Shown: one piece after another, positions 39,977-50,809 of the stretch
Position numbering within the stretch: position 1 is the stretch's first letter
Layout of the letters: every line of letters begins with the position of its first letter
Assembly: GCF_002101785.1 (NCBI RefSeq)
Contig: NZ_LQPJ01000112.1
Span: 62,001 to 126,000 of the forward strand
Origin: Mycobacterium palustre
GTDB lineage: Bacteria > Actinomycetota > Actinomycetes > Mycobacteriales > Mycobacteriaceae
Direction: 5' to 3'
DNA: 64,000 nt
Position numbers and translations under genes: made by a program
The notes under the pieces: model-generated
Database searches by the model: none
Told to the model about the DNA's origin: nothing
What the model saw: only the letters and a program-made list of their open reading frames with translations

Positions 39977-40711
39977 TCACAGCAGGTCGGCCAGGTCGGT
40001 CACCACCACGTCGGCGCCGTTGCGGCGCAAATCGTCGGCCTGGCCCACCCGGTCGACGCCCACCACGTAGCCGAAGTTACCGGCACGTCCGGCCTGCACG
40101 CCCGAGAGGGCGTCTTCGAAGACGGCCGCGGCCTTGGGGCCGACGCCCAGCAGCTCGGCCCCGCGCAGGTAGGAGTCGGGGGCGGGCTTGCCGGCGATGT
40201 GCTCCTCGCGCAGCGTGACCCCGTCCACCCGCTGCTGGACGAACCGGTCGAGGCCGGTGATCTGCAGGACGTCGCGGGTGTTGGCGCTCGAGGACACCAC
40301 GGCGATGCCCAGGCCGGCCTGCGAGGCGGCCTCCAGGTAGCGCCGCGAGCCCTCGAATACCTCGACGCCGTCGTCGTGCAGGACCTTCTGGAACATCTCG
40401 TTCTTGCGGTTACCCAGCCCATTGACGGTTTCGGCGTCGTCCGGGTCGTCCGGCTCGCCCTCGGGCAGCTCGATGCCGCGGCTCCGCAGAAACGACCGGA
40501 CCCCGTCCTCGCGCTTCTTGCCGTCCACGTACAGGCGGTAGTCCGCGGACGCGTCGAAGGGGACGAACTTTTCCCCGGTTCTCGTGGCCCGCTCGCGGAG
40601 GTAGGCGTCGAACATGGCCTTCCAGGCCTTGGTGTGCACGCTGGCGGTGTCGGTGAGCACACCGTCGAGGTCGAACAGGCAGGCACGTACCTTCTCGGGC
40701 AGACCCAGCAC
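39977..40711 (-). CDS. beta-phosphoglucomutase-like HAD phosphatase (Rv3400-like)
   Basis: A 244-residue HAD-superfamily protein. GTG 40711 ([21 protein letters not shown]) is preferred as it follows GTGAGG and begins the conserved core; the longer frame is unconserved. [18 protein letters not shown] contains the nucleophile and acid Asp; [26 protein letters not shown] and [16 protein letters not shown] are motifs 2-4. It converts beta-glucose-1-phosphate from the GH65 enzyme to glucose-6-phosphate. The two genes are 13 bases apart and the stop context (TGAGG) supplies the ribosome site for the next gene. Confidence 0.92.
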   Translation of the reverse strand: MLGLPEKVRACLFDLDGVLTDTASVHTKAWKAMFDAYLRERATRTGEKFVPFDASADYRLYVDGKKREDGVRSFLRSRGIELPEGEPDDPDDAETVNGLGNRKNEMFQKVLHDDGVEVFEGSRRYLEAASQAGLGIAVVSSSANTRDVLQITGLDRFVQQRVDGVTLREEHIAGKPAPDSYLRGAELLGVGPKAAAVFEDALSGVQAGRAGNFGYVVGVDRVGQADDLRRNGADVVVTDLADLL

Positions 40712-40985
40712 GGGTACCTCACTCTCCGGTGTCGGGGTGATAGCTAAAGCGATACCCACTCCACCATGCCGAGATGTCTGCCGCCAGCAATCACCGGGAA
40801 TCGGCGGCGTGGCGCGTGACGCGCGCCGTGTCCGCGGGCCGGTGGTGGGTAGCGCCGATCCGGAAACTAGTTGTGCCGCCACGGTTCAACCTCTGCTCAC
40901 GGCCTGGCGTCGCTCATTTCTGCGCCTTCGTCCATGCGGTGATGAGCGGGGGCAGCGTGATGAGGGCGTCGGCGGCCCGCGCCTC
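40712..40985. other. gene-free spacer beside the pseudogene region
   Basis: 274 bases with no supported ORF, RNA or clear hairpin. On one side is the beta-phosphoglucomutase promoter, on the other the decayed methyltransferase. In M. tuberculosis this interval holds Rv3399-Rv3397c as I recall; none is found here. Confidence 0.5.
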
Positions 40986-41437
40986 TTACCGGAATCGCGG
41001 CACGAACTCGTCGATGTCGAGCCCGTCGATGGCGAAGCCCCCGTCTTCCGCGGCCGGGGAGACCAGCCGCCGGACCGCCGCGGCGCAGGCCAGCATGTCG
41101 GCGTCGGCGGCGGTGCCGCTCGGCGTGCCCCGCGTCAGCCGCGGCGCGCCCAGGCCGGCGTCGGCGAAGACCGTGTGCGGCGTGGTGCCGAACCGCGTGC
41201 TGAGCCCCATGGCCTCGAAGGCGCGGACGATGCCCGTTATGACCCGATCGAACAGCGGCAGGTTCGGGACGCTGCGCGCCGCGGCGATGTCGTTCTCGGA
41301 GAACGAAAACGCAATGCAGCCAAGCCCCTTTCGGCGGCGCGGGCGCGGGCCAGCTCGACCATCGCGGGCGCGGCGTCGACGCCGAGGACGCTTCCCGTCG
41401 GACCGACCGGCCGGGCGGCGGCGAACGACACGCCGGG
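40986..41437 (-). pseudogene. decayed class I SAM methyltransferase
   Basis: Two pieces in different frames. The first (about 41437-41340) reads PGVSFAAARPVGPTGSVLGV then DAAPAMVELARARAAERGL, which is motif I with the preceding DVGCG missing, plus motif II. The second (about 41327-40986) reads FSENDIAAARSVPNLPLFD, then VRAFEAMGLSTRFGTTPHTV and ends DIDEFVPRFR. The N-terminus and the middle of the enzyme are lost, and there is at least one frameshift near 41330. The first piece follows directly on an MFS transporter remnant. Confidence 0.72.
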
Positions 41438-41439
41438 AA

Positions 41440-41910
41440 CGCGCGGTCGACGGCGTCGCGCACGGAGCCGGCCTGTGGTGCGGGCAGCCGACCGATCACC
41501 TTGTGCGCCAACGCCATTGAGTGGCGCATCGCGTCGGCGGGCAATCCCGTCAACGTGGTCGCACCGAGGTGCCCCGAGTACACCGACGCGAAGATGCTGC
41601 CGGCGATGGCCACGCCGAGGGTGCCGCCCAGTTCGCGGGTGGTGTCGTTGACGGCCGAGCCGACGCTGGCCTTGTCGGCGGGCAGCGATCCCATGATGGC
41701 CTCGGTGGCCGGCGCCGAGCAGCAGCATCTGCAGGGCGATCTGGGGGTAGGGCGTCGCGGCGTCCGCCGTGGACGCCCATGCCAGGCCGGCGGCGACGAC
41801 GGCGGTGGTGCCGATCCGCTCGGCCAGCCGCGGCCCCAGGACGCTGGCCAGCGCGATCGGGGCGGCGACCGGCAGCAATCGCACGCCGCTCTGAAATGCC
41901 GTGTATGCCG
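41440..41910 (-). pseudogene. decayed MFS (DHA2-type) drug transporter
   Basis: The first part (about 41908-41712) reads FQSGVRLLPVAAPIALASVL, GPRLAERIGTTAVVAAGLAW and IALQMLLLGAG, typical of helices 9-11 of 14-TM multidrug transporters. A frameshift near 41712 leads to PATEAIMGSLPADKASVGSA then VNDTTRELGGTLGVAIAGSI in another frame, up to VRDAVDRAF. The N-terminal ~300 residues and the last helix are missing. No single frame encodes it, so it is a pseudogene. Confidence 0.78.
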
Positions 41911-42095
41911 GCGCCGATCGGGCGCACCGTGTACACGCTTTCCGACCCGGGCTGGGAGCATGCTGCCGGTTTTGCAGAGCGTCGCCTGGTTCGGGCTGGA
42001 CCGGTTGGACCCGATCGGGGACGGGCCGACGGCGCCGCTGAACGGGTTCTTGGCGGGATTTCTCTCGGTTTCGACTCGCGCGGCGCCGCCGGCCT

Positions 42096-42335
42096 GGAAG
42101 CGACGATCGCATCGAAATAGACGGCCGCCGTTTCGGGTTCGCCGTGACCCGCGGTCGGCTCGCCGCGGGGCGGGGTGAGCCGTCGGTGACGCTCAAGGCC
42201 AGCGCGGCGGACCTCGTCAAAGCGCGCCTCGGGGCCAGCGAGGCCAAGCGCAGGGGGGCGCTGCGGCGCCTCGAGTTCAAAGGCGACCCCGAGGTCGTCG
42301 ACGCGGTGCGCCGGGCGTTTTCGCTGTCGGCGTAG
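42096..42335 (+). pseudogene. C-terminal protein fragment, SCP2-like in character
   Basis: About 79 codons open on the + strand, ending at TAG 42333-42335. The text DDRIEIDGRRFGFAVTRGRL then GEPSVTLKASAADLVKARLG and LEFKGDPEVVDAVRRAFSL resembles the tail of SCP2-type sterol-binding domains found at the end of some actinobacterial regulators. The only start inside is GTG 42144. The upstream sequence that should encode the rest is in other frames and unrecognisable. Called a fragment rather than a gene; a 63-residue expressed product cannot be excluded. Confidence 0.4.
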
Positions 42336-42395
42336 GAGCCACCACGCTGAACCACGCCAGGAGCCGGCCCGAGCCGAGCCACTAAGCTGGCTGCC

Positions 42396-43967
<1,572 letters not shown>

Positions 43968-44117
43968 GCCGGCGGCTTTCCCGCGGCACCCGGCCAGTTG
44001 CGAAGACACGCCTCACGCGCGCTTTTTGACACATCGGCCCCACCAGCACCGGGCGCATAAAGCAGCCTCTTGGGTTTCTTGACGGTTGTCGGAGGGCGGG
44101 TGTTAACTCCAGCTGTA

Positions 44118-44133
44118 TCGAACATACATTCGA
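44118..44133. promoter_or_regulatory. LexA (SOS) box of imuA'-imuB
   Basis: TCGAACATACATTCGA matches the mycobacterial SOS box TCGAAC-N4-GTTCGA at 11 of 12 fixed positions. It ends 24 bases before the imuA' ATG, which has a perfect AGGAGG at 44145-44150. The same 10 left-hand bases (TCGAACATAC) recur in the box before dnaE2. Confidence 0.92.
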
Positions 44134-44157
44134 ACAACGCTGGCAGGAGGCTTCGTC

Positions 44158-44826
44158 ATGACCACGGCTTTGGCCTCCGCACACGGCCGCAAAAACCGCG
44201 CTGACCAGCTGGAATCGCTGCGGCGACGGATGGCTGAAATCTCCGGGAAGGCCGTCGCCCCCGCCGAGGATTTGCTGCCGGAATCGGAAGCGCATGTGGC
44301 GTTGCCGCCGTGGCTGGCGGAGTCGCTGCCGGCGCCGTTGCCGCGCGGGACGGTGGCGGTGTGCTCGGGGGCCCGGTCGATGCTGCTGGGCATCGTGGCC
44401 GCGGTGACGGCGGCCGGCGGCAACGTCGCCATCGTCGGCCACCCGGACATCGGGCTGCTGGCCGCCGCGGAGATGGGCGCGGACCTGAGCCGGCTCGCGG
44501 TGATCCCGGATCCGGGAACCGACCCGGTGGAGGTGGCCGCGGTGCTCATCGACGGCATGGACCTGGTGGTGCTCGGCCTGGGCGGGCGGAAGGTGCCGCC
44601 GACCCGGGCCCGGGCGGTGGTGGCCCGGGCCCGCAACAAGGGCTGCACCCTGCTGGTCACCGACGGCGACTGGCAGGGGGCGCCGACGCGGCTGGCGGCC
44701 CGGGTCTGCGGCTACGAGCTCACGGCCGGAGGCCGGCCGGGATTCGGCCGGATCGGCAGGGTGCGGCTGCAGGTCAGCGGGATGTGCGCGGGCAGACGGG
44801 TGATCGGCCGGGCGCGAGCCGGGTGA
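44158..44826 (+). CDS. imuA': mutasome protein ImuA' (RecA-like)
   Basis: A 222-residue protein of the DNA-damage-induced mutasome (Rv3395c type), acting with ImuB and DnaE2 in translesion synthesis and induced mutagenesis. The fold looks RecA-like, but the P-loop region reads [12 protein letters not shown] and lacks the Walker lysine. [20 protein letters not shown] and [20 protein letters not shown] follow. It is led by a LexA box. imuB starts 6 bases after its stop. Confidence 0.92.
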   Translation: MTTALASAHGRKNRADQLESLRRRMAEISGKAVAPAEDLLPESEAHVALPPWLAESLPAPLPRGTVAVCSGARSMLLGIVAAVTAAGGNVAIVGHPDIGLLAAAEMGADLSRLAVIPDPGTDPVEVAAVLIDGMDLVVLGLGGRKVPPTRARAVVARARNKGCTLLVTDGDWQGAPTRLAARVCGYELTAGGRPGFGRIGRVRLQVSGMCAGRRVIGRARAG

Positions 44827-44832
44827 AGTCGG

Positions 44833-46413
44833 GTGGCTCCTTCCCCCTCTGGTTCCCGGGTTTTGGCGATCTGGTGCATGGACTGGCCCGCGGTCGCGGC
44901 GGCGGCGGCGGCCGACCTGCCGGCGACGGCCCCGGTGGCGGTCACCCTGGCCAACCGGGTGATCGCCTGCTCGTCGGCCGCCCGCGCGGCCGGGGTGCGC
45001 CGGGGGCTGCGGCGCCGCGAGGCGGCCGCGCGGTGCCCGCACCTGCACGTCACCACCGCCGACGCCGACCGCGACGCCCGCTTCTTCGAAGGCGTGATCG
45101 CGGCGGTGGACGACCTGGTGCCCCGCGCCGAGGTGCTGCGGCCCGGGCTGCTGGTGTTGCCGGTGCGCGGGGCGGCCCGCTATTTCGGCTCCGAACAGCA
45201 GGCCGCCGAGCGGCTGATCGACGCGGTGGCTGTGAGTTCAGTGGCCGGCGCCGAGTGTCAGGTCGGCATCGCCGACCAGCTGTCCACCGCGGTGTTCGCC
45301 GCGCGGGCGGGCCGCGTGGTGGAGCCGGGCGGCGACGCCAGGTTCCTGTCGGTGCTGTCGATCCGGCAGCTGGCCACCGAGCCGAGCCTGTCCGGCCCGG
45401 GACGGGAAGAGCTGACGGACCTGTTGTGGCGGATGGGAATTCGCACCATCGGGCAGTTCGCCGCGCTGTCGGCTACCGACGTGGCTTCCAGGTTCGGCGC
45501 CGACGGGGTGGCCGCGCACCGGTTCGCCCGCGGCGAACCCGAGCGGGGCCCGTCCGGGCGGGAACCGCCGCCGGAACTGGTGGCCGTGCTCGACTGCGAT
45601 CCGCCGATCGACCGGGTCGATGCCGCGGCATTCGCCGGCCGCTCGCTGGCCGGCACGCTGCACCAGGCGCTGATAGCGGCCGGGGTGGGCTGCACCCGGC
45701 TGGCCATCCACGCCGTCACCGCCAACGGCGAAGAGCTGCAACGGGTTTGGCGGTGCGCCGAGCCGTTGACCGAGGACGCCACCGCCGACCGGGTGCGCTG
45801 GCAACTGGACGGGTGGCTGAGCAATCGCACCGCCGACCGGCGGCCCACCGGGCCGGTGACGCTGTTGCGGTTGCAGGCGGTGGAGGTGGTGTCCGCCGAG
45901 GCGCTGCAGCTGCCGCTGTGGGGCGGCCTGGGGGAGGAGGACAGGCTGCGGGCCCGCCGGGCGCTGGTGCGGGTGCAGGGCCTGCTCGGCCCGGAGGCGG
46001 TGCGGGTGCCGGTGCTGTCCGGGGGCCGCGGGCCCGCCGAACGCATCACCCTGACCCCCCTGGGCGACGAGCCCGTGCCGCGGGCCGATCCCGGCCCGCC
46101 CTGGCCCGGGCAACTGCCGGAACCCTCGCCGGCCGTCCTGTTCGACGATCCGGTGGAATTGCTTGACGCCCAAGGCAACCCGGTGCGCGTTACCAACCGG
46201 GGGCTGTTTTCGGCCGAACCCGCGCGGCTGACCGTGCGCGGCCGCGACGAGCCGCTGTGCTGGTGGACCGGGCCGTGGCCGGTCGACGAGCGGTGGTGGG
46301 ATCCCGAGGCAAAGGGCCGCACCGCCCGCGCCCAGGTCCTGCTGGAGGGCGAGCGGGCGTTCCTGCTGTGCTACCGCCAGCGGCGCTGGTACCTGGAGGG
46401 CAGCTACGAGTGA
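44833..46413 (+). CDS. imuB: mutasome Y-family polymerase-like protein ImuB
   Basis: A 526-residue Y-family-like protein thought to be catalytically inactive, serving as the hub that brings DnaE2 to the beta clamp. The N-terminus RVLAIWCMDWPAVAAAAAAD is Y-family-like, with RGLRRREAAARCPHLHV following. The clamp-binding peptide QLPLWG is at about residues 359-364, as in M. tuberculosis ImuB. The C-terminal ~160 residues end RAFLLCYRQRRWYLEGSYE. GTG 44833 is used. Confidence 0.93.
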   Translation: MAPSPSGSRVLAIWCMDWPAVAAAAAADLPATAPVAVTLANRVIACSSAARAAGVRRGLRRREAAARCPHLHVTTADADRDARFFEGVIAAVDDLVPRAEVLRPGLLVLPVRGAARYFGSEQQAAERLIDAVAVSSVAGAECQVGIADQLSTAVFAARAGRVVEPGGDARFLSVLSIRQLATEPSLSGPGREELTDLLWRMGIRTIGQFAALSATDVASRFGADGVAAHRFARGEPERGPSGREPPPELVAVLDCDPPIDRVDAAAFAGRSLAGTLHQALIAAGVGCTRLAIHAVTANGEELQRVWRCAEPLTEDATADRVRWQLDGWLSNRTADRRPTGPVTLLRLQAVEVVSAEALQLPLWGGLGEEDRLRARRALVRVQGLLGPEAVRVPVLSGGRGPAERITLTPLGDEPVPRADPGPPWPGQLPEPSPAVLFDDPVELLDAQGNPVRVTNRGLFSAEPARLTVRGRDEPLCWWTGPWPVDERWWDPEAKGRTARAQVLLEGERAFLLCYRQRRWYLEGSYE

Positions 46414-47568
46414 CTAGCCGACGGGCCGCAACGCATCTGGCGTCAGGTCCTTCAGCGAGGCGTACCCGTCGACGGCCATGATCAGGTCCGCCTCGGCCAA
46501 CATTGAACGCAGCACGTGCACGATGCCGTCGACCCCGCCCAGCGCCAGGCCGTAGGCGTACGGGCGGCCGATCCCCACCGCGGTCGCCCCCAGCGCCAGG
46601 GCCTTGATGACGTCGGCCCCGCTGCGAACCCCCGAGTCGAACAGCACCGGCAGCCCGTCGGCGGCCTCCAGCACCCCGGGCAGGCAGTCCAGCGTTGGAA
46701 GCCCGCCGTTGGCCTGCCTGCCGCCGTGGTTGGAGCAGTAAATGCCTTCGACGCCAATGTCTTTGGCGCGGCGGACGTCGTCGGGGTGACAGATCCCCTT
46801 GACCAGCAGCGGCAGGCTGGTCTCCGACCGCAGCCACTCCAGGTCACTCCACCGGAACGGCCCGCCGAAGATCGGCAGCTTGCGCACCGCGGCCTCGGTG
46901 GCGTCCTCGCCCGGTTGCAGGCCGGCGCGGAAGACCGGGTCGGAGGTGTAGTTGCTCAAACACCCGCTGGGCACCTGCGGGTAGTTGCCGGCGCTCAGGT
47001 CGCGCGGGCGCCAGCCGGTCACCCAGGTGTCGAGGGTGACCGCGATGGCCTTGAACCCGCACGCCTCGGCGCGGTGCACCAGGCTCGCCGCCATCTCGCG
47101 ATCGGGCGGCGTGTACAGCTGGAAAAAGCTTGGGGTGTCGCCGACTTCACGCACGACGTCCTCCATCGGGTCCGACGTCAGCGTTCCCACGAAGAACGGC
47201 ACGCCGGTGCGCGCGGACGCCCGCGCCGCGGCGATGTCGCCGTGGCCGTCCTGGGCGCACACGCCGATCACACCGATGGGCGCCATGAAGATCGGCGACG
47301 GCAAGGCGATGCCGAACAGCTGCACCGACATGTCACGCCGGTCGGGGGCGATGCCCATGCGCGGGTACAGGCCCCACCGCTTGAAGGCCTCGCAGTTGGC
47401 CCGCTGGGTGTGCTCGTCGCCGGCCCCGCCCGCGACGTAGCCGAGCACCTTGGGCGGCATCGCCGCGGCCGCCTTGGCCTCCAGGTCGGCGAAGTTGATC
47501 GGGTAGGGCGGCTGCCGGCCGGCCTGCCCCTGCTCGTACAGCTCGTTTTGATACTCGGCGAACGCCAT
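46414..47568 (-). CDS. FMN-dependent alpha-hydroxy-acid oxidase/dehydrogenase (lactate 2-monooxygenase-like)
   Basis: A 384-residue member of the FMN alpha-hydroxy-acid family (L-lactate dehydrogenase/oxidase, mandelate dehydrogenase, lactate monooxygenase). ATG 47568 follows GGAGG. MFMAP-type motif IFMAPIGVIGVCAQDGHGDI, substrate-side DTWVTGWRPRDL, LPLLVKGICHPDDVRRA, and the catalytic base in GIYCSNHGGRQANGG (about His281) are visible. The insertion SAGNYPQVPSGCLSNYTSDP resembles lactate 2-monooxygenases. It lies 11 bases downstream of an FAD/Fe-S dehydrogenase gene and is probably in its operon. Confidence 0.88.
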   Translation of the reverse strand: MAFAEYQNELYEQGQAGRQPPYPINFADLEAKAAAAMPPKVLGYVAGGAGDEHTQRANCEAFKRWGLYPRMGIAPDRRDMSVQLFGIALPSPIFMAPIGVIGVCAQDGHGDIAAARASARTGVPFFVGTLTSDPMEDVVREVGDTPSFFQLYTPPDREMAASLVHRAEACGFKAIAVTLDTWVTGWRPRDLSAGNYPQVPSGCLSNYTSDPVFRAGLQPGEDATEAAVRKLPIFGGPFRWSDLEWLRSETSLPLLVKGICHPDDVRRAKDIGVEGIYCSNHGGRQANGGLPTLDCLPGVLEAADGLPVLFDSGVRSGADVIKALALGATAVGIGRPYAYGLALGGVDGIVHVLRSMLAEADLIMAVDGYASLKDLTPDALRPVG

Positions 47569-47579
47569 GGGGAGGCCTC

Positions 47580-50500
47580 CTAATCGCTTGTGGCCCAAAG
47601 CCTTCGGGACAAGAGGGTGGCGGCGACGGCGCCGGCGCCCAGCGCGGCCACCGGAATCGCGATCCGGGCGGCGCGGGTGCGCCTGCCGGGTTCGGGCCGA
47701 GCCGGGGGAGCGGCGGAGCCGATGTCGGCCGACGCGTTGGCCATCGCGAGGACCTGGCCCAGATGCAGCGCCTTGGCCGAGCCCGAGTCGGCGATCTGCG
47801 TCTGGCACGAGAACCCGTTGGCCACCACCAGGGCGCCCGGATTCTCCCGGATCGACGGCAGCAGCGCCTGCTCGCCGCAGTCGAGCGAAAGTTGGTACTT
47901 GCCTTGCTCGAACCCCCACGAGCCGGCCAGCCCGCAGCAGCCGCTGGAGACCGGCACGACGTCGACGCCCGTCTGCCGCAAGACCTTTTGGTCGGCGTCG
48001 ACGCCGCCGGTGGCCCGCTGGTGGCAGTGGCCCCACAGCAGCGCCCGCGCGCCGGACACCGCGGGGACGTCGATGTCGAACGACGCGACGAACTCGGCGA
48101 AGTGATAGCTGTTGCGCGCCAACCGGTCCGCGTCGTCGTCGTGCGGGAAGAGCTTCTTCAGTTCGTCCTTGAACACGGCCAGGCAGCTCGGCTCCATCCC
48201 GACGATCGGTGTGCCGGAACGGATCTCGTCGTGCAGTCGCCCCAGCACGTGCCGCAGGTAGCGCTCGGCGGCGTCGAGGAAGCCGTAGTCGTACAGCGGG
48301 CGGCCGCAGCAGATGTGCCCCATCGGCATGACGACCCGCCAGCCCGCCGCCTCGAGCGCCTCCACGCACGCCACCCCGACGTCGGTGTGCAGGCGGTTGT
48401 TGAACGTGTCGGGGAACAGGACGACCCGGCGCCCGCCGGGGTTGACCACCGCGCGCCCCGAAAACCACCGCTGCAGCGTCGTCGGCGCGAAGGTGGGCAG
48501 CGGCCTGCGGCGGTCGATCCCGGCCAGCGCCTTGGCGATTCGCGCGAGCCCGGGCGTCTGGGTGGCGAAGTTGGCCAGTTCGGGCATCGCGCTGGCCAAC
48601 CGGGCGGCCTGGTCGATGAACCCGAACGCATAGGCGCAGCGCGGCCGCCAGCGGCGCGGCGACCGGAAGTGGTGGTAGAAAAACTCGGCCTTGTAGGTGG
48701 GAACGTCGACGTCGACCGGGCAGTCGCTGGTGCAGCCCTTGCACGCCAAACACAGGTCCAGCGCGTCGGCCACCTCGCGGGACTGCCAGCCGTCGGTGAT
48801 CACCTCGCCGCGCAGCATCTCGAACAGCAGCCGCGCCCGGCCGCGGGTCGAATGCTTCTCCTCCCGGGTGACCTGGTAGCTGGGGCACATCGTGCCCTGC
48901 GCCTCGGGCACCCGGCATTTGCCGACACCGACGCAGCGCAGCGCGGCGTGCGAAAAATCGCCGCCGTCCTCGGTGTAGGCGAACTTCACCTTCGGCCGCG
49001 CCGGGTTGTAGTCGGCGCCGAGCTTGAGGTTTTCGTCGAACCGGTAGGCGTCGATCACCTTGCCGGGGTTCATCTTCCACTCGGGGTCCCAGATCAGCTT
49101 GAACTTGCGCATCGCCTCGAGCAGCCGCGGGCCGTACTGCTTGCCGAGCAGCTCGGCCCGTTGCTGCCCGTCGCCGTGCTCGCCGGACATCGAGCCGCCG
49201 TAGGACGCCACCAGGTCGCCGGCGGCCTCCATGAACCGGCGATAGGTGCGCAGCCCCTCGGGGTGCCGCAGGTCGAAATCGATCCGGGAATGGATGCAGC
49301 CCTCGCCCAGGTGCCCGTACATGGCGCCGCGCAGGCCGTGCTCGGCGTACAACCGCCGCAGGTCGCGCAGGTAGTCGCCGACCCGCGGCGGCGGCACGGC
49401 CGAGTCCTCCCATCCGGGCCAGTGATCGCCGCTGTCGGCGGGAAACGCCGTCGAGCCCAGGCCGGCCTCGCGGATCGCCCACAGCTCCTCGCTGTTCCCG
49501 CCGTCCTGCTTGCTGCGCGACACCGCGATGCGGTCGTCGTCGTAGCCCCGCTCGTCGCGCAGCCAGCGGGCGAATTCCTCGGCGCGGGAAGAAGATTCGC
49601 CGGGCTCGTCGGAGCCGAACTGCACGAACGCCCACGCCCCGGTGGCCTTGGGCCCCGGCAGCGCCGCCCGGCCGGCCGCGTTGACGCCGGTCAGCTCCTG
49701 GTTGTGCACGAGCAGGTGGTCGACCGCCTCGAGCCCGATCGGCTTCCATTCCATGATGTCGGGCACCGCGTCGCCGGCCTCGCCGATCGAGTCGTACTGG
49801 ACCACCACCAGGGTGCGGTGCGCCATCGCCGGGGTGAGCAGGACCGTGGCGGTCAGCGCCACCGCGCAGGTGCTCTCGGTACCCACCAGCGCGCGGGCCA
49901 CGTTGAACCCGTTCTCGGGCAGCAGCTCGTCGAGGTTGTAGCCGGAAACCCGGCGCGGCAGCTCGTCCACCGACGGGTAGCCCCGCCGGATGTCGTCGGC
50001 GTACTCGTCGCGCAGGTCCCGCAGCGCCGCATAGATTTCGCCCTTGCGGCCCCCGGCGGCGACGATGGCGTCGAGGTCCTTCTCCTCGTCGACGCCGACG
50101 GTGAACCGCGCGCCGTCGTAGGTCACGATGTCCAGCGCGTGGGTGTTGTCGGAGGTTCGCGGTCCCGGACCATACAGGTGCGACTGAATCGAGTGCACCC
50201 CGCACGAGTTGTTGCCGATGTTGCCGCCCAGGGTGCACCGCGAGTGCGACGACGGGTCGGGCCCGAACACCAACCCGAATTCCCCGGTGGCCCTGTTGAG
50301 TTGTTCGTTGATCACGCCGGTCTGCACGGTGGCCAGCCGCCGCCTTGGGTCGATGTCGATGACCTCGGTGAGGTACTTCGAAAAGTCCATCACCACAGCC
50401 ACATTCACGGTCTCACCCGACAGGCTGGTGCCGCCGCCCCGGCACAGCACCGGGGCGTGGTAGGCGTGGCAGGCCCGCACCGTCTGCACCACGTCGTCGA

Positions 50501-50726
50501 GCGTCCTGGGCACCACCACCCCGATCGGGACCTGCCTGAAGTTCGACGCGTCGTTGGCGTACATCGCCAAGGTGGCGTTGTCGAACCGGACTTCGCCGTC
50601 GACGCGGCGGCGCAGCTGGTTTTGCAGGCCGGTGACGTTGACCCGGTCGGCGGCCATCCCGGCGGCGAAGCGCGGGTCCGGGCGGGCCGGCACCGTCCGC
50701 ACCCGGTCGGCGCGGAGCAGGTTCAT
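47580..50726 (-). CDS. FAD/Fe-S 2-hydroxyacid dehydrogenase, GlcD-GlpC fusion
   Basis: A 1048-residue fusion. N-terminal PCMH FAD domain: PVLCRGGGTSLSGETVNVAV and GGNIGNNSCGVHS; then the VAO-type C-terminal domain (YGHLGEGCIHSRIDFDL, SMSGEHGDGQQRAELLG). A Fe-S module follows with GVGKCRV, GTMCPSYQ and CLACKGCTSDCPVDVDVPTY, then two CCG domains (GHICCGRPLYDYGFLD and SSGCCGLAGSWGFEQGKY). A hydrophobic C-terminal helix (IPVAALGAGAVAATLL) may anchor it to the membrane. The architecture fits D-lactate/glycolate-type dehydrogenases passing electrons to quinone. ATG 50726 overlaps the stop of a 28-codon TPP-enzyme remnant. Confidence 0.9.
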   Translation of the reverse strand: MNLLRADRVRTVPARPDPRFAAGMAADRVNVTGLQNQLRRRVDGEVRFDNATLAMYANDASNFRQVPIGVVVPRTLDDVVQTVRACHAYHAPVLCRGGGTSLSGETVNVAVVMDFSKYLTEVIDIDPRRRLATVQTGVINEQLNRATGEFGLVFGPDPSSHSRCTLGGNIGNNSCGVHSIQSHLYGPGPRTSDNTHALDIVTYDGARFTVGVDEEKDLDAIVAAGGRKGEIYAALRDLRDEYADDIRRGYPSVDELPRRVSGYNLDELLPENGFNVARALVGTESTCAVALTATVLLTPAMAHRTLVVVQYDSIGEAGDAVPDIMEWKPIGLEAVDHLLVHNQELTGVNAAGRAALPGPKATGAWAFVQFGSDEPGESSSRAEEFARWLRDERGYDDDRIAVSRSKQDGGNSEELWAIREAGLGSTAFPADSGDHWPGWEDSAVPPPRVGDYLRDLRRLYAEHGLRGAMYGHLGEGCIHSRIDFDLRHPEGLRTYRRFMEAAGDLVASYGGSMSGEHGDGQQRAELLGKQYGPRLLEAMRKFKLIWDPEWKMNPGKVIDAYRFDENLKLGADYNPARPKVKFAYTEDGGDFSHAALRCVGVGKCRVPEAQGTMCPSYQVTREEKHSTRGRARLLFEMLRGEVITDGWQSREVADALDLCLACKGCTSDCPVDVDVPTYKAEFFYHHFRSPRRWRPRCAYAFGFIDQAARLASAMPELANFATQTPGLARIAKALAGIDRRRPLPTFAPTTLQRWFSGRAVVNPGGRRVVLFPDTFNNRLHTDVGVACVEALEAAGWRVVMPMGHICCGRPLYDYGFLDAAERYLRHVLGRLHDEIRSGTPIVGMEPSCLAVFKDELKKLFPHDDDADRLARNSYHFAEFVASFDIDVPAVSGARALLWGHCHQRATGGVDADQKVLRQTGVDVVPVSSGCCGLAGSWGFEQGKYQLSLDCGEQALLPSIRENPGALVVANGFSCQTQIADSGSAKALHLGQVLAMANASADIGSAAPPARPEPGRRTRAARIAIPVAALGAGAVAATLLSRRLWATSD

Positions 50727-50809
50727 CCGCCGTCGCCCCGGCGGCCGAAGATCGCGTGGCTGCCCCACTGGCGCAGATGCTCGACGATGAGGTCGGCGGT
50801 TTTGGGCAT
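50723..50809 (-). pseudogene. truncated N-terminus of a thiamine-diphosphate-dependent enzyme
   Basis: A 28-codon ORF with a strong ribosome site (GAGGAG, 5 bases before ATG 50809). It reads MPKTADLIVEHLRQWGSHAI then FGRRGDGG and stops. This is the canonical beginning of pyruvate-oxidase/acetolactate-synthase-like enzymes, usually ADxLVExLxxWGVxxxFGxPGDG; the rest is missing. Its TGA overlaps the ATG of the FAD/Fe-S gene, so if translated it now acts as a coupled leader peptide. Confidence 0.65.
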
